Below are positions 6,990-16,194 of a stretch of 23,315 bases of DNA, one piece after another. Below the pieces are notes generated by a model. That model did not search any database and had not been told where the DNA came from. It saw only the letters and a program-made list of their open reading frames with translations. Numbering within the stretch: the first letter of the stretch is position 1; every line of letters starts with the position of its first letter. This DNA is from Candidatus Bathyarchaeota archaeon (GTDB taxonomy: Archaea; Thermoproteota; Bathyarchaeia; Bathyarchaeales; Bathyarchaeaceae), in contig JAPUUO010000011.1 in NCBI GenBank assembly GCA_026967815.1, positions 1 to 23,315 of the forward strand, written 5' to 3'. Position numbers and translations under genes: made by a program.

Positions 6990-7556
6990 ATGTCAAATAA
7001 TGCAAGCAACGTTACGCAGGGGAAGCCCGCCGTAGCGGGCGCGATCGCTTATGCGCCGATTGGAACCACGCTACCGACAGATGCCGCAACGAAACTCAAC
7101 GATGCATTTAAGCAGGTAGGGTATATCACGGAAGACGGGGTCGTCAATTCGCAGTCGATCGAAACATCGTCTACAAAAGCGTGGGGTGGCGACACGGTGC
7201 TCAATTCAAAAACGAGCGCGACAGACACCTGGAAATTCGCAATGATGGAATCTTTGAATCCGGATGCGCTGAAGCTGTATTACGGCGAAGAAAATGTAAC
7301 CGGAGAGGTCGATACCGGGATGACAATCAAAGCGAACTCGCTTGATCAGGTAGACCATGTGATCGTAATTGATTACCTTTTGAAAAATAACGTTTTGAAA
7401 CGCGTGGTCATTCCGCGTGCGCAAATTACTGCGAAAGACGATGTGACATACAAAGATGATTCGGCAATCGTCTATGGTGTGACGGTATCCGCCGTGCCTG
7501 ATGATGACGGCAACACGCACTATGAATACATTAAAAAGAAGGGAGAAACAGCATAA
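6990..7556 (+). CDS. Major tail tube protein
   Basis: A 188-residue protein that polymerises into the tube of a long, non-contractile tail. It has a beta-sandwich pattern with a disordered N-terminus (MSNNASNVTQGKPAVAGAI) and the segment KQVGYITEDGVVNSQSIET, common in phi13/TP901-like tube proteins. Strong RBS AGGAGG lies upstream. It lies directly before the tail chaperones and tape measure, as in essentially all siphophages; no sheath gene is present. Confidence 0.85.
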   Translation: MSNNASNVTQGKPAVAGAIAYAPIGTTLPTDAATKLNDAFKQVGYITEDGVVNSQSIETSSTKAWGGDTVLNSKTSATDTWKFAMMESLNPDALKLYYGEENVTGEVDTGMTIKANSLDQVDHVIVIDYLLKNNVLKRVVIPRAQITAKDDVTYKDDSAIVYGVTVSAVPDDDGNTHYEYIKKKGETA

Positions 7557-7819
7557 TGGCGAAGACAAAAAGTGGATTTGAATTCAAAATCGACAAGGAC
7601 CGGTTGGATGATTGGGAATTGATCGAGCGTATGGCGAATATAAGCGACGAGGATCCAAAGGGATATATGACCATGATGATCGACATCCTGGGAAATGACC
7701 AGTACGTCGCTTTAAAAGAACATCTGCGAACAAAAGAGGGACGTGTACGAATCACGTCAATGCGACGCGAAATGGATGAGATTTTCGGAGATGTTGACTT
7801 TGCAGAAGTAAAAAACTGA
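7556..7819 (+). CDS. Tail assembly chaperone, G product
   Basis: An 87-residue charged protein, functionally equivalent to lambda gpG, that coats the tape measure during tail assembly. ATG overlaps the tail-tube stop by 1 base (TAATG) and has RBS AAGGGAG. The final sense codons form the slippery heptamer described separately, so a fraction of ribosomes shifts into the -1 frame and makes a longer GT-type fusion of about 214 residues. Confidence 0.85.
   Translation: MAKTKSGFEFKIDKDRLDDWELIERMANISDEDPKGYMTMMIDILGNDQYVALKEHLRTKEGRVRITSMRREMDEIFGDVDFAEVKN
7810..7816 (+). promoter_or_regulatory. Programmed -1 frameshift site A AAA AAC
   Basis: The zero-frame codons are GTA AAA AAC TGA, which contain the classic X XXY YYZ heptamer A AAA AAC immediately before the stop. 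After a -1 slip the reading continues CTG ATA GCC CTG GCT CAA ATG into the downstream frame without a stop. The downstream frame has no ribosome binding site of its own. I did not find a convincing stimulatory hairpin by eye. Confidence 0.85.
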
Positions 7820-8199
7820 TAGCCCTGGCTCAAATGCTCAAAGAAGATCGCGAGGCTTTGATGTGCGATTTGGCACAAACTTACCATATTTATGATATGC
7901 GCGCTTTTCCGCCTCGGACTATCGCGATTTTTGCAAATGGGCTGGGGGATGAATCTCGAATCAAAATGAAGCTGTCAAAATCGAAAGTATCCCTTACAAA
8001 AATGATTTTGGCAGCCATTTTGGATGATTTAAATGTTCTTGTTTGGACTCGAGCGAAAGAAGGAACACCAAAGCCAAGATCTTTGGTGGAGGCTTTGTCC
8101 GGCGTATCACCGGAGCTAGAACACATCGATCGATTGACGCCGGAAGAGTTCGAAAGACGCCGATGCGAGATTATTGGAGAGGAGGGAGATCATGGCTGA
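7816..8199 (+). CDS. Tail assembly chaperone, T segment (frameshift extension)
   Basis: The C-terminal T part of the GT chaperone, about 127 residues, entered by -1 frameshifting at 7810-7816. The first ATG in this frame (7834) lacks any Shine-Dalgarno sequence, which argues against independent initiation. The product is helical and basic (PPRTIAIFANGLGDESRIKM, SKSKVSLTKMILAAILDDL). In lambda-like systems the T domain links the chaperone-coated tape measure to the tube subunits. It overlaps the tape-measure start by 8 bases. Confidence 0.8.
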   Translation: MIALAQMLKEDREALMCDLAQTYHIYDMRAFPPRTIAIFANGLGDESRIKMKLSKSKVSLTKMILAAILDDLNVLVWTRAKEGTPKPRSLVEALSGVSPELEHIDRLTPEEFERRRCEIIGEEGDHG

Positions 8200-10996
8200 T
8201 GCTAATATAGGAAAAGCGTATGTCCAAATCATCCCGTCAGCAAAAGGAATCAAAGGGGCTCTCGCCAATCTGATGAAGGGGGAAGCGGATGACGCTGGAC
8301 AAAAAGCAGGAGATTCTCTCGCCTCCAGAATTAAATCAGCGCTTGTCAAGGCCAGTATTGGTACGGCGGTGGCCGCGGTTTTTAAATCGGCGTTGGATGA
8401 AGGTGCCAAGCTGGAACAGTCGATTGGCGGCATTGAAACACTCTTCAAAGACAGCGCCGGGAAAATGGAAAGCTATGCGAAACAGGCTTTCAAGACGGCG
8501 GGTCTTTCTGCCAATGACTATATGGAGCAGGCCACGAGTTTCGCGGCCGGCCTCATTAAATCGTGCGGCGGCGATACGGCCAAGGCGACGGAAATCGCGA
8601 ATATGGCGATGATCGACATGTCCGACAACATGAATAAGATGGGGTCGAACGCAGAGGATATCCAAAACGCTTATCAGGGATTCGCTAAGCAAAATTACAC
8701 GATGCTTGACAACTTGAAGCTTGGCTATGGTGGAACAAAAGAGGAGATGCAGCGCCTTCTGGAAGACGCGCAAAAGCTGACTGGAGTGAAGTATGACATT
8801 GATAATTTATCCGATGTCTATTCAGCTATCCACGCTATTCAGGAAGATTTGGATATAACAGGCACGACGGCGAAAGAAGCTTCGACGACTTTTTCCGGAT
8901 CCTTTGGAATGATGAAAGCCAGTGCTCAAAATCTACTCGGATATATGGCGACCGGAATGGACATCGGCCCGGCCGTCAAAGATCTGGTGGAAAGTGCGAG
9001 CACTTTTGTTTTTGGCAATGCGCTGCCGATGATCGGACGCTTTGCTTTAGCGATTCCGGGAGCATTGGCTTCGGGAATCAAAACGGCCATTCCACTCATG
9101 ATTGAAAAAGGAAAAGAAGTGATTCAATCCTTTGGGGAAGGCATGGCAAAAGAGTTTCCGGCGCTGGCTGGAATCTTCAATAACTTGCTGCCGATTTTAG
9201 AAACAGTTGGCGGTGCGATTGGTGCCTGGAAGATCGCCGAGATGCTTATGAAAATTCCGGCAGCCATCAGTACAGTCATGGGACCAATCAGTTCTTTTCT
9301 TGGCGCAGTGACTGCTGCGGGTGGCGGGATTTCCGGCTTTGGTACGGCGATCATGTCTTTGATCGGCGGACCAATCACGTTGATCACAGCGGGAATTGCG
9401 GCCGTGGTGGCCGCTTTCATGCACCTTTGGAATACGAATGAAGAATTTCGGACGGCGATGATTGAAATTTGGGATGGAATCGTCGCGAAAGTGAATGAGT
9501 TTTGTCAAGGTGTCGTGGATCGAGTCAATGCGCTTGGGTTTGATTTTCAGGATATTACTGAAGTTTTAAAGGCAATCTGGAACGGCTTTTGTGAGATTTT
9601 GGCTCCAGTATTTGAGGTTGCTTTTCAGCTTGTAGCCGACGTTCTTTCTGTGGCACTTGATATTTTAATGGGCTTGCTGGAGATGTTCACGGCTCCCTTT
9701 TCTGGAGGGTGGGAACAGTTTGGCACCGGATTGAGTACGATCGCCGGCGCAGCTTGGGATTTGATTTGCAGCGTTTTTTCCAACGCCTTTGCTCTGATCG
9801 GTGATTTGCTTAATGTCTTTTTAGGATGGTTTGGCACGTCGTGGCAAGAGCTTTGGGCGGGAGTGCAGAGCTTTTTTGAAAATATCTGGACTTCGATTTG
9901 CGATTTTTTTGAAGGGATCTGGACTTCAATTATTGATTTTTGCTCTTCGGCATGGGAAATGATTTCGAACATCATTTCACTGGGGATTCAAACATGTGCC
10001 GAATTGATCCACGCGGCTTTTGACCTGATTACGATTCCTTTTCAGTTGATTTGGCAAAATTGCGGAGACTTTTTAAAAGAAGTCTGGTCGAATATGACGG
10101 AGTATTTGAATCAGGTCTGGCAAAACATCTCGCAGACATGTCAAGAGGTCTGGAAAAACGTGAGTGATTTCTTGCGGCAAACTTGGGGAAACATAAAAAG
10201 CAATGTAGAAGCATTTTTTACTCCGATACGAGACTTCATTATGAAGGTCTGGGAGAATGTAAAACAGAAGACCGCGGAAATATGGAATGGAATTTCCAGC
10301 ACGATTTCGGCGATTCTTGGAAATATTCGAAACACTATATCGAATATATTTGAAAATATTCGCAATACGATTTCGAACGTCATCAATTCGATCCGAAATT
10401 TTGTGCGATCGGGGTTTGAAGCGGTGAAATCGAACATTGTGAATCCGATTCAAAACGCTTACGGAATGGTGTCGGCGATTTTCGGAAATATCAAAACGGC
10501 GATTTCAAATAAAATCATTGCGGCGCGCGATGTTGTACGAAACGCGATTGACCGGATTCGGAGCTTTTTTAATTTTTCCTGGAGCCTTCCGCGGTTAAGA
10601 TTGCCTCATATTACGATTTCCGGCAGCTTTAGTTTAACGCCGCCAAGTGTTCCGCATTTTGGAATTTCATGGTATGCCAAAGCGATGGATGCCGGAATGA
10701 TTCTGAATAGTCCGACGATTTTTGGATTTGACGGAAACCGTTTCTTAGGTGGCGGCGAAGCCGGGCCGGAAGTCGTTGTTGGGTTGCAGTCGTTGATGTC
10801 GATGGTGCGCGATGCCGTTGAAGAGGCGAAGGGCAATGGCGATACGATTGATTATGCAGCGTTGGCCGCCGTTATCGTGGACGCGATACGTCAGCTGCAT
10901 CTGGAAACGATTATCGAGTTGGATAGCCGGGTAATGGCTAAAGGACTTATAAGAGAGATCGACAAAGAATTGCAAAGATTGGCGGTGGCGAAATGA
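8192..10996 (+). CDS. Tail tape measure protein
   Basis: I choose ATG 8192 (MADANIGKAYVQIIPSAKGI), 6 codons after another in-frame ATG, because GAGGAGGGAG lies just before it. The 934-residue product is mostly helical. Residues 1-230 resemble the TP901-type tape-measure N-terminal region (SIGGIETLFKDSAGKM, with helical repeats). Hydrophobic segments lie around 230-420 (GGGISGFGTAIMSLIGGP, likely membrane-active during ejection). From about 430 to 780 a repeated pattern places Trp or Phe roughly every 11 residues (ENIWTSICDFFEGIWTSI), ending in a Ser/Asn/Ile repeat (GNIRNTISNIFENIRNTISN). At about 1.5 Å per residue this predicts a tail of roughly 140 nm. It overlaps the distal tail gene by ATGA. 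Confidence 0.92.
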   Translation: MADANIGKAYVQIIPSAKGIKGALANLMKGEADDAGQKAGDSLASRIKSALVKASIGTAVAAVFKSALDEGAKLEQSIGGIETLFKDSAGKMESYAKQAFKTAGLSANDYMEQATSFAAGLIKSCGGDTAKATEIANMAMIDMSDNMNKMGSNAEDIQNAYQGFAKQNYTMLDNLKLGYGGTKEEMQRLLEDAQKLTGVKYDIDNLSDVYSAIHAIQEDLDITGTTAKEASTTFSGSFGMMKASAQNLLGYMATGMDIGPAVKDLVESASTFVFGNALPMIGRFALAIPGALASGIKTAIPLMIEKGKEVIQSFGEGMAKEFPALAGIFNNLLPILETVGGAIGAWKIAEMLMKIPAAISTVMGPISSFLGAVTAAGGGISGFGTAIMSLIGGPITLITAGIAAVVAAFMHLWNTNEEFRTAMIEIWDGIVAKVNEFCQGVVDRVNALGFDFQDITEVLKAIWNGFCEILAPVFEVAFQLVADVLSVALDILMGLLEMFTAPFSGGWEQFGTGLSTIAGAAWDLICSVFSNAFALIGDLLNVFLGWFGTSWQELWAGVQSFFENIWTSICDFFEGIWTSIIDFCSSAWEMISNIISLGIQTCAELIHAAFDLITIPFQLIWQNCGDFLKEVWSNMTEYLNQVWQNISQTCQEVWKNVSDFLRQTWGNIKSNVEAFFTPIRDFIMKVWENVKQKTAEIWNGISSTISAILGNIRNTISNIFENIRNTISNVINSIRNFVRSGFEAVKSNIVNPIQNAYGMVSAIFGNIKTAISNKIIAARDVVRNAIDRIRSFFNFSWSLPRLRLPHITISGSFSLTPPSVPHFGISWYAKAMDAGMILNSPTIFGFDGNRFLGGGEAGPEVVVGLQSLMSMVRDAVEEAKGNGDTIDYAALAAVIVDAIRQLHLETIIELDSRVMAKGLIREIDKELQRLAVAK

Positions 10997-11691
10997 TTGG
11001 AATAAAAATTGACGGAAAGCATACGAGCGATTTCGGACTAATTATGACAGGGTGTGAAATCGCTTCACCGGAACCCATCACCCATATGATTTCTATTCCG
11101 GGCAGGCCGACGGAGCTTGATCTTACGGAATCCATTTATGGACGAGTAACTTACAAGCCCCGGACTTTGAAATTCGCTTTTGACCATCCTCAGGATACAA
11201 CGGCAAAGTTTCAAGGACTTTTGGCTTACCTTAATAATTTGTATCATGGGCGCCGGGTTAAAGTCATCATTGACTCGGATCCGGGGTGGTACTGGGTTGG
11301 GCGAATGAGCGTTGCGGGGTCTAAGGATAAAAAAGGGCTTGCAAATTTTGTATTGACACTCGCCGCCGAGCCATACAAATACGCGGTTTTGTCGACACTG
11401 GATGACTGGCTTTGGGATTCCTTTTCTTTCCGGACTGGCGTGATTCGGAACTACAAAAACTTGTCGATTCCGGAGTCGAAGGTGATCACGGTGATTGGAT
11501 CGCCGGTACCGGTGACGCCGAAGATCAAGGTTTCGAAGGCGATGACTTTGGTGGTGGCCGGCAAGTCTTTTTCGCTGGCTGCCAATGCCTGGCAACGGCT
11601 CGCCGGCGTAAAGGTCGGCCGCGAGCCTACGCTATTTGCTTTTACGGACACGGGCGTCGTGTCCATTGAATTTAGAGAGGAGAGTCTGTAA
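10993..11691 (+). CDS. Distal tail protein (Dit)
   Basis: A 232-residue protein that forms the hexameric hub at the tail tip, linking the tube to the tail endopeptidase and receptor-binding proteins. The N-terminal half has the Dit pattern (GIKIDGKHTSDFGLIM and IPGRPTELDLTESIYGRVTY), including the conserved basic/Pro turn after a strand. The C-terminal half (from about 150) is a galectin-like beta domain. It overlaps the tape measure stop by 4 bases and is followed 1 base later by the endopeptidase gene. No carbohydrate-binding insertion is evident, which fits with receptor binding delegated to the downstream adhesins. Confidence 0.88.
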   Translation: MIGIKIDGKHTSDFGLIMTGCEIASPEPITHMISIPGRPTELDLTESIYGRVTYKPRTLKFAFDHPQDTTAKFQGLLAYLNNLYHGRRVKVIIDSDPGWYWVGRMSVAGSKDKKGLANFVLTLAAEPYKYAVLSTLDDWLWDSFSFRTGVIRNYKNLSIPESKVITVIGSPVPVTPKIKVSKAMTLVVAGKSFSLAANAWQRLAGVKVGREPTLFAFTDTGVVSIEFREESL

Positions 11692-11692
11692 G

Positions 11693-14638
11693 GTGTATAA
11701 GGTTTATTTGAATGAAGACGTCTTGCAGGACTCTTCGACTTTTTTGATTGATCCAAAATTGGAGCTTGCGGAAAATTCAGCGGGCTCCTTTTCTTTCGGG
11801 ATGTACCCGGAGCATCCTCTTTACGACGAAGTGACGCCGACAAGCGTGATCCGCATCGTGCAGGTGCTCGAGGACGGGTCGGAGCGGTGGATCTGGTCGG
11901 GCCGGATGCAGTCCCCAGCTGAGGACTTCCACCTTCAGCGCACGATTGAGTGCGAGGGTGTGCTTGCCTTTTTGGCTGACTCGATCCAGAGACCAGCCGA
12001 GTACCATGACATTTCGGTCATCGACTTTTTGTCTAATTTGCTGGAGATCCATAACAGCCAGGTTGACGACTTCAAAAAGATTCGCCTTGGCGCGGTGACG
12101 GTGACAGATCCGAATGATAGCCTCTACCGCTATACAAATTATGAGGATACGCTGTCTGTGATCAAAAGCAAACTGGTCGATCGGCTGGGCGGGATCTTAC
12201 GGATCCGGCATGAATCGGATGGCCTATATCTTGATTACCTGGCCGACTATCCGCGCCTGTCAAGTCAGGAAATCGCCTTTGGCGAGAATTTGATGAACCT
12301 GCTGAAGGAATCGTCTTATGGCGACGTGGCGACGGTGCTCATTCCTTTGGGCGCTCGGCTCGAGGACGAGGAGAAGTCGCCGGATTGGCCGGAAGCGCTG
12401 GAGCAGCGGATCACGATCGCGTCGGTCAATGGTGGCGTTGACTACTTGATCGACGATGCGGCGGCCGCTGAATCTGGAAAGATCGTGAAAGTGGTGGAGT
12501 GGGACGATGTGCACGTACCCGCCATCCTTAAATCGAAGGCGCAAGAATATTTGGATGTCGCAAAATACGAGACGAAGACGATCACGGCGACCGCGATCGA
12601 CCTTTCGACAGCTGGCTTCGATGTCGATGATTTTCGCTTTTTGGACCGGATCCGGATATGCTCGGCACCGCACGGCGTCGATTTAGTCTTCCCACTGACG
12701 TCGATGACGGTGTACTTACTTGCGCCCGAAAAAAATGTGTATACGCTCGGATCTGGCGCAAAGTCCTATACGTCGACGCAATCCCGATCACAAATCGCGA
12801 TGGAAGAAGCGCTTGCGTCGATGCCGAGTAAGATTTCGGAGGCTAGACAAAAGGCAATCGAAAACGCGACGCAGATCCTGCAGCAGTGGGCGGATCTTGG
12901 GTACGCGGTGCATACGGAAAACGAATCCTATTATATGGACTCTCCGGATAAGACAAAGGCGAAGTATATCCTCCGGATCAACCCGGCCGGCATCGGCTTT
13001 TCGAGGTCCGGATTTGCCGGTCCATACGTGTCGGCGTGGACGATTGACGGGCATTTCAATGCCGACTTTATCACAGCTGGTACACTAAGCGCCGAGCGTA
13101 TCGACGTGGCGTACCGAAACGAAGTGGTGAAAAAGATCGAAGATGGCGACGTCGCCGGAAAGAAGTACACGGACGCCCTCGATCAGGCGGTTTTTGACAC
13201 GCTGACGACGCAGTACTGGACGAAAGCGTCGATCGAGACGGCCATCAAAAACGCTGGTGACACAATCCAGATCTATGCGCACGAGACGGCGCAGACTTTT
13301 GCAGGTGACGCCTTGGCGGCTGCCAAAGAGGACACCGCAAACAAACTGAAGGATTATACGAAAACGGCTGATTTTAGCGTTTCTCCGGCGCAGATCAAAA
13401 GCGAGATCAATGCCGCCAAGACGTACGCAGATCAAAGTATAGATGACAAGCTGCTCGACTACTTGCCGGCGTCGCAGACGTACTCGCGCAATGTCATCGA
13501 CCAGAAGATGACGGAGACGGAAAACTCGATCAGCTTGAAAGTATCAAAAGACACAGTCAAGCAGGTTTCAGGGATTCTTGGAACCCGGAAGCTGTATACA
13601 TGTTTGACGGCGACCTTGACGACACCAGCGAAGGAGAGCTTTACACAAGGTGCCAAGACGCCGACCGCAGCAACGCCGTATCTTTGGGGTTTCGAGCGTA
13701 TTTTCACCGATGCGACGACGTCGGTGGATGACCCGATCCGACTGATCAGTGCTTTGGGCAAAGATGGGCGTGGCATTCACAATGTCATTCCTTGGTATGC
13801 GATCAGCCTGTCTTCGACGGTCGCCCCGACGGAGGGGTGGAGCAAGACGATGCCGGCGTATCCGGATGATGGAAAGACCTACTATTTATGGGAACGGCAA
13901 ATGGTTCTTTTGAGCGCGGACTCCGGGATTTGGGGTGGCGATCCGGTGCTCAATACCATGTGGCAAAAGACGACTGAGGAGTGGGCTGAGATTCGCACAG
14001 AAATCGGGCAGATCAATTTAGAAGTTGGAAAAAAAGTAGGAACGGATGAGCTGATTGCCAAAATCAACATGGCGCCTGGAACGGTAAAGATTGCTGCATC
14101 AAAAATTGATTTAACGGCCGCCGCGGTCAAAATAGCCTGGAATGACATTAACAAATACATTTGTATTACGGATAGTAACCTCGCAATCTATTCCAGCACA
14201 ACACAGTCTTCATCTTATTTAGTGATGCAGCTAAGTCAGTATGGAATGGATTTCTACAGAAGTGGGTCTAAAATTGGCCGAATTGGTACAAGCGCATGGA
14301 AAGACGATCCATCATCATTGGGGCTTTCTTTCGGACTTGATAGTGGGGCATATATGGCGTGGGCAGTAAAAGGGACTGCGGATACATATGAAGTGCGATG
14401 GATCTATGCAGCAAAAAATTTTGCTTCATACTATGCGAATACTTTTTATCTCAATTCGAATCTTTACATGTTTCGGAAAGAAATTCAATATGCAACGCTG
14501 GTCGGCCCAACTGTCGAATTTGATTCGGCAGAGTATACAGGCCAGACGTGTGCCAATGTGATTTATCTGCCAACCGATGCAAAGTTTTCAAGCTACGTTC
14601 GAGTCCGTCTACGCCAAGGCTTCATTGTGAATCCATAG
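11693..14638 (+). CDS. Tail endopeptidase/hub protein (Tal) with variable C-terminus
   Basis: The start is GTG 11693 (VYKVYLNEDV), placed by AGAGAGGAGAG at 11674-11684; an ATG 57 bases upstream lies inside the distal tail gene and has no RBS. The 981-residue protein has a Tal/gp27-like hub in residues 1-380 (beta domains, FLSNLLEIHNSQV, LGGILRIRHESDGLYLDYL), then a helical linker, then the common element WTIDGHFNADFITAGTLSAE. A central domain (about 615-760) contains IPWYAISLSSTVAPTEGW and YYLWERQMV, typical of siphophage tip proteins. From about residue 775 (nucleotide 14020) the sequence becomes more AT-rich and beta-strand-rich, suggesting a swapped receptor-contact domain. It trimerises at the tail tip and may open the cell wall, though I see no clear catalytic motif. 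Confidence 0.85.
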   Translation: MYKVYLNEDVLQDSSTFLIDPKLELAENSAGSFSFGMYPEHPLYDEVTPTSVIRIVQVLEDGSERWIWSGRMQSPAEDFHLQRTIECEGVLAFLADSIQRPAEYHDISVIDFLSNLLEIHNSQVDDFKKIRLGAVTVTDPNDSLYRYTNYEDTLSVIKSKLVDRLGGILRIRHESDGLYLDYLADYPRLSSQEIAFGENLMNLLKESSYGDVATVLIPLGARLEDEEKSPDWPEALEQRITIASVNGGVDYLIDDAAAAESGKIVKVVEWDDVHVPAILKSKAQEYLDVAKYETKTITATAIDLSTAGFDVDDFRFLDRIRICSAPHGVDLVFPLTSMTVYLLAPEKNVYTLGSGAKSYTSTQSRSQIAMEEALASMPSKISEARQKAIENATQILQQWADLGYAVHTENESYYMDSPDKTKAKYILRINPAGIGFSRSGFAGPYVSAWTIDGHFNADFITAGTLSAERIDVAYRNEVVKKIEDGDVAGKKYTDALDQAVFDTLTTQYWTKASIETAIKNAGDTIQIYAHETAQTFAGDALAAAKEDTANKLKDYTKTADFSVSPAQIKSEINAAKTYADQSIDDKLLDYLPASQTYSRNVIDQKMTETENSISLKVSKDTVKQVSGILGTRKLYTCLTATLTTPAKESFTQGAKTPTAATPYLWGFERIFTDATTSVDDPIRLISALGKDGRGIHNVIPWYAISLSSTVAPTEGWSKTMPAYPDDGKTYYLWERQMVLLSADSGIWGGDPVLNTMWQKTTEEWAEIRTEIGQINLEVGKKVGTDELIAKINMAPGTVKIAASKIDLTAAAVKIAWNDINKYICITDSNLAIYSSTTQSSSYLVMQLSQYGMDFYRSGSKIGRIGTSAWKDDPSSLGLSFGLDSGAYMAWAVKGTADTYEVRWIYAAKNFASYYANTFYLNSNLYMFRKEIQYATLVGPTVEFDSAEYTGQTCANVIYLPTDAKFSSYVRVRLRQGFIVNP

Positions 14639-14646
14639 GAGATTAT

Positions 14647-14832
14647 ATGAGTAAATTTATTTTTCCAGAAATTTTGAATGACGATGAAACGGTGAACGAG
14701 GTAATCGAAGAAAAGAACGTGGAGACGATACAGAAAGAAAAAGAGCTCGAAAAAATCGAAGATCAAATAACGGATTTTTTTGCCGCTTATCTTGGTGTAC
14801 TGACGAAAGGAGAAGAGAATGAAACTAAATAA
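14647..14832 (+). CDS. Small acidic coiled-coil baseplate-region protein, unknown
   Basis: A 61-residue protein starting at ATG 14647 with RBS AGGAGAT overlapping the Tal stop. It is Glu/Lys rich with a predicted coiled coil (EKNVETIQKEKELEKIEDQI) and a short hydrophobic C-terminal patch (FFAAYLGVLTKG). I recognise no family. It overlaps the next gene by 14 bases, so the two are probably made together. Its place between tail hub and adhesins suggests a baseplate accessory or assembly factor, but that is only from context. Confidence 0.6.
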   Translation: MSKFIFPEILNDDETVNEVIEEKNVETIQKEKELEKIEDQITDFFAAYLGVLTKGEENETK

Positions 14833-15154
14833 TGGACAAATTTTAGATATGATCGAAGGCATTGACAAAATCTTGGATGAGAGGGTGTCGGTGCCTTTTG
14901 CTTTTAAGATTGCTTCGATACGCAGTGCTTTGGAAGGTGCCCGCGTGGCGATTGCCGAGGTTTTGAACCGCATCGAAGTCGATGAATCCGGAAAGAGAGA
15001 CATCAAAAAAGTGAATGATTTGCTTTTGCAGGAAATCGACCTTGATTTGGAGACAATCCCGCGCAGCATATTCGAGGAAGAGCTTTCGGAGATTGCAACG
15101 AGGGTGATCCTTTCTCTCGGGCCACTGATCGGAGACGGTGATCCGGATGCCTAA
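14819..15154 (+). CDS. Helical phage protein, DUF1617-like
   Basis: A 111-residue helical protein with RBS GAAAGGAGAAG. The opening (MKLNNGQILDMIEGIDKIL) and the later element NDLLLQEIDLDLETIPRSIF resemble the small DUF1617-type proteins found between tail hub and adhesin genes in Firmicutes phages; their biochemical role is unknown. The family label is from memory of this pattern and would need a profile search. It overlaps the following gene by 8 bases. Confidence 0.6.
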   Translation: MKLNNGQILDMIEGIDKILDERVSVPFAFKIASIRSALEGARVAIAEVLNRIEVDESGKRDIKKVNDLLLQEIDLDLETIPRSIFEEELSEIATRVILSLGPLIGDGDPDA

Positions 15155-15545
15155 CATCGAAAAGGAAATCCATGACTTCCAAACGGCTGAGCTTGGCGAA
15201 GAAGTGCGTGGATCTTTGGTGGCGCTGGCGCGTAAGCTCAACGATGTTGTGGAGCAGGGCGTAGCGCAGGCCGCGTCTTTGCAGCAGTCGATCGCCACGG
15301 CTAATCAAAAGATTCAAAGTCTGCAAACTTTATCTGGCCAAGCGCAAGCCATCAAAGATCACGTGGATGAGGTAAATGAGGAAATCGACGCAAAACTGGT
15401 AAATGCTTCGAACGTGGTACCGGATGTCACTGCTCTGAAGCAATGGCGCGCGGCAATCGAGGATGGCGACACACGGGTACCGTACGCTAAGGCGCAGGCA
15501 GACCAGCCGACAAGTTTGGTCGACGCGATGAACGAGGAGGGATAG
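15147..15545 (+). CDS. Coiled-coil tail/baseplate connector
   Basis: ATG 15147 (MPNIEKEIHDFQTAELGEEV) is preferred over GTG 15138, since GGAGA sits too close to the latter. The 132-residue protein has an N-terminal helical element that commonly anchors tail-fibre or baseplate proteins (AELGEEVRGSLVALARKLND), a coiled coil (about 30-90) and a C-terminal LKQWRAAIEDGDTRVPYAKA segment. It may be the collar or connector to which the downstream adhesins attach. The assignment is inferred from position and structure pattern. Confidence 0.55.
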   Translation: MPNIEKEIHDFQTAELGEEVRGSLVALARKLNDVVEQGVAQAASLQQSIATANQKIQSLQTLSGQAQAIKDHVDEVNEEIDAKLVNASNVVPDVTALKQWRAAIEDGDTRVPYAKAQADQPTSLVDAMNEEG

Positions 15546-15546
15546 C

Positions 15547-16194
15547 ATGATATTTGATTTTTTAGGTAAATCTCATGAGATTGTCGAAAAGAAAGACCTA
15601 GATAGCATTCGGGTCGGAGGAAGGAATCGACTGCGTGAGAGCTCCCTTTGCTTCGATAGCGCTCCTTCTACAAGAAACTGGGATGTGATGAATCTCAATT
15701 CTGTGAACTTTAGAGAGTTCACCAAAAGCGGTTTACACTATAAAACCTTAGTTTCAAATGGAGCACAAAATTCTTCATCCGGTATTCGATTTACTATTGA
15801 GGATCTAGGATTTGAAGTCGGGGATGATATAGCAATTTCCTGTGAGTTGAAAGGCTCTTTTGGGTCAACAAACAGCGGATTCTCCATCATGCATGCGACT
15901 CCGCAAAGCGCTAATTTTTACGCAAAAATCTATTACGGCGCACCGCATCCTGAATCTTATCCGAAATGGACGCGAATTTCGAGAATTTTTAAAATCCCGG
16001 ATAACATTCGGGAAACATCAGGAAAGCACGAGCTATTCATTTTCTTTGGCGGTGGCTATGGTGACCGTGATGCTGACGTCTGGGTAAGAAATGTCCAGAT
16101 TGAAAAAGGAACGGTTTGTACTGACTATGCACCGGCACCTGAAGATGCGCTTGCCCGTATCCAGGCTCTGGAAGCAGCACTCGGGGGGGGGTAA
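15547..16194 (+). CDS. Carbohydrate-binding tail protein (CBM_4_9-like) ending in poly-G
   Basis: A 215-residue protein with a beta-sandwich region at about 40-195. The C-terminal element VWVRNVQIEKGTVCTDYAPAP is the hallmark of CBM_4_9/CBM6-type jelly rolls in phage tails, which recognise surface glycans. A short C-terminal coil (ALARIQALEAALGGG) resembles the ends of the three adhesins downstream and probably mediates trimer formation. The last three codons before TAA are all GGG within a nine-G tract (16183-16191), so any slip changes the C-terminus. With 10 G the protein gains 12 residues or so; with 8 or 11 G it runs to a TGA overlapping the next gene's ATG, giving tight coupling. RBS GAGGAGG lies upstream. 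Confidence 0.75.
   Translation: MIFDFLGKSHEIVEKKDLDSIRVGGRNRLRESSLCFDSAPSTRNWDVMNLNSVNFREFTKSGLHYKTLVSNGAQNSSSGIRFTIEDLGFEVGDDIAISCELKGSFGSTNSGFSIMHATPQSANFYAKIYYGAPHPESYPKWTRISRIFKIPDNIRETSGKHELFIFFGGGYGDRDADVWVRNVQIEKGTVCTDYAPAPEDALARIQALEAALGGG
16183..16191 (+). repeat. Poly-G tract (9 G) at stop of carbohydrate-binding gene
   Basis: Nine consecutive G residues directly precede the stop TAA at 16192-16194. Length changes shift the frame: 10 G leads to TAG at 16227-16229, and 8 or 11 G leads to TGA at 16232-16234, overlapping the next start codon as ATGA. Homopolymers this long are uncommon in coding DNA and prone to slippage. Confidence 0.95.
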
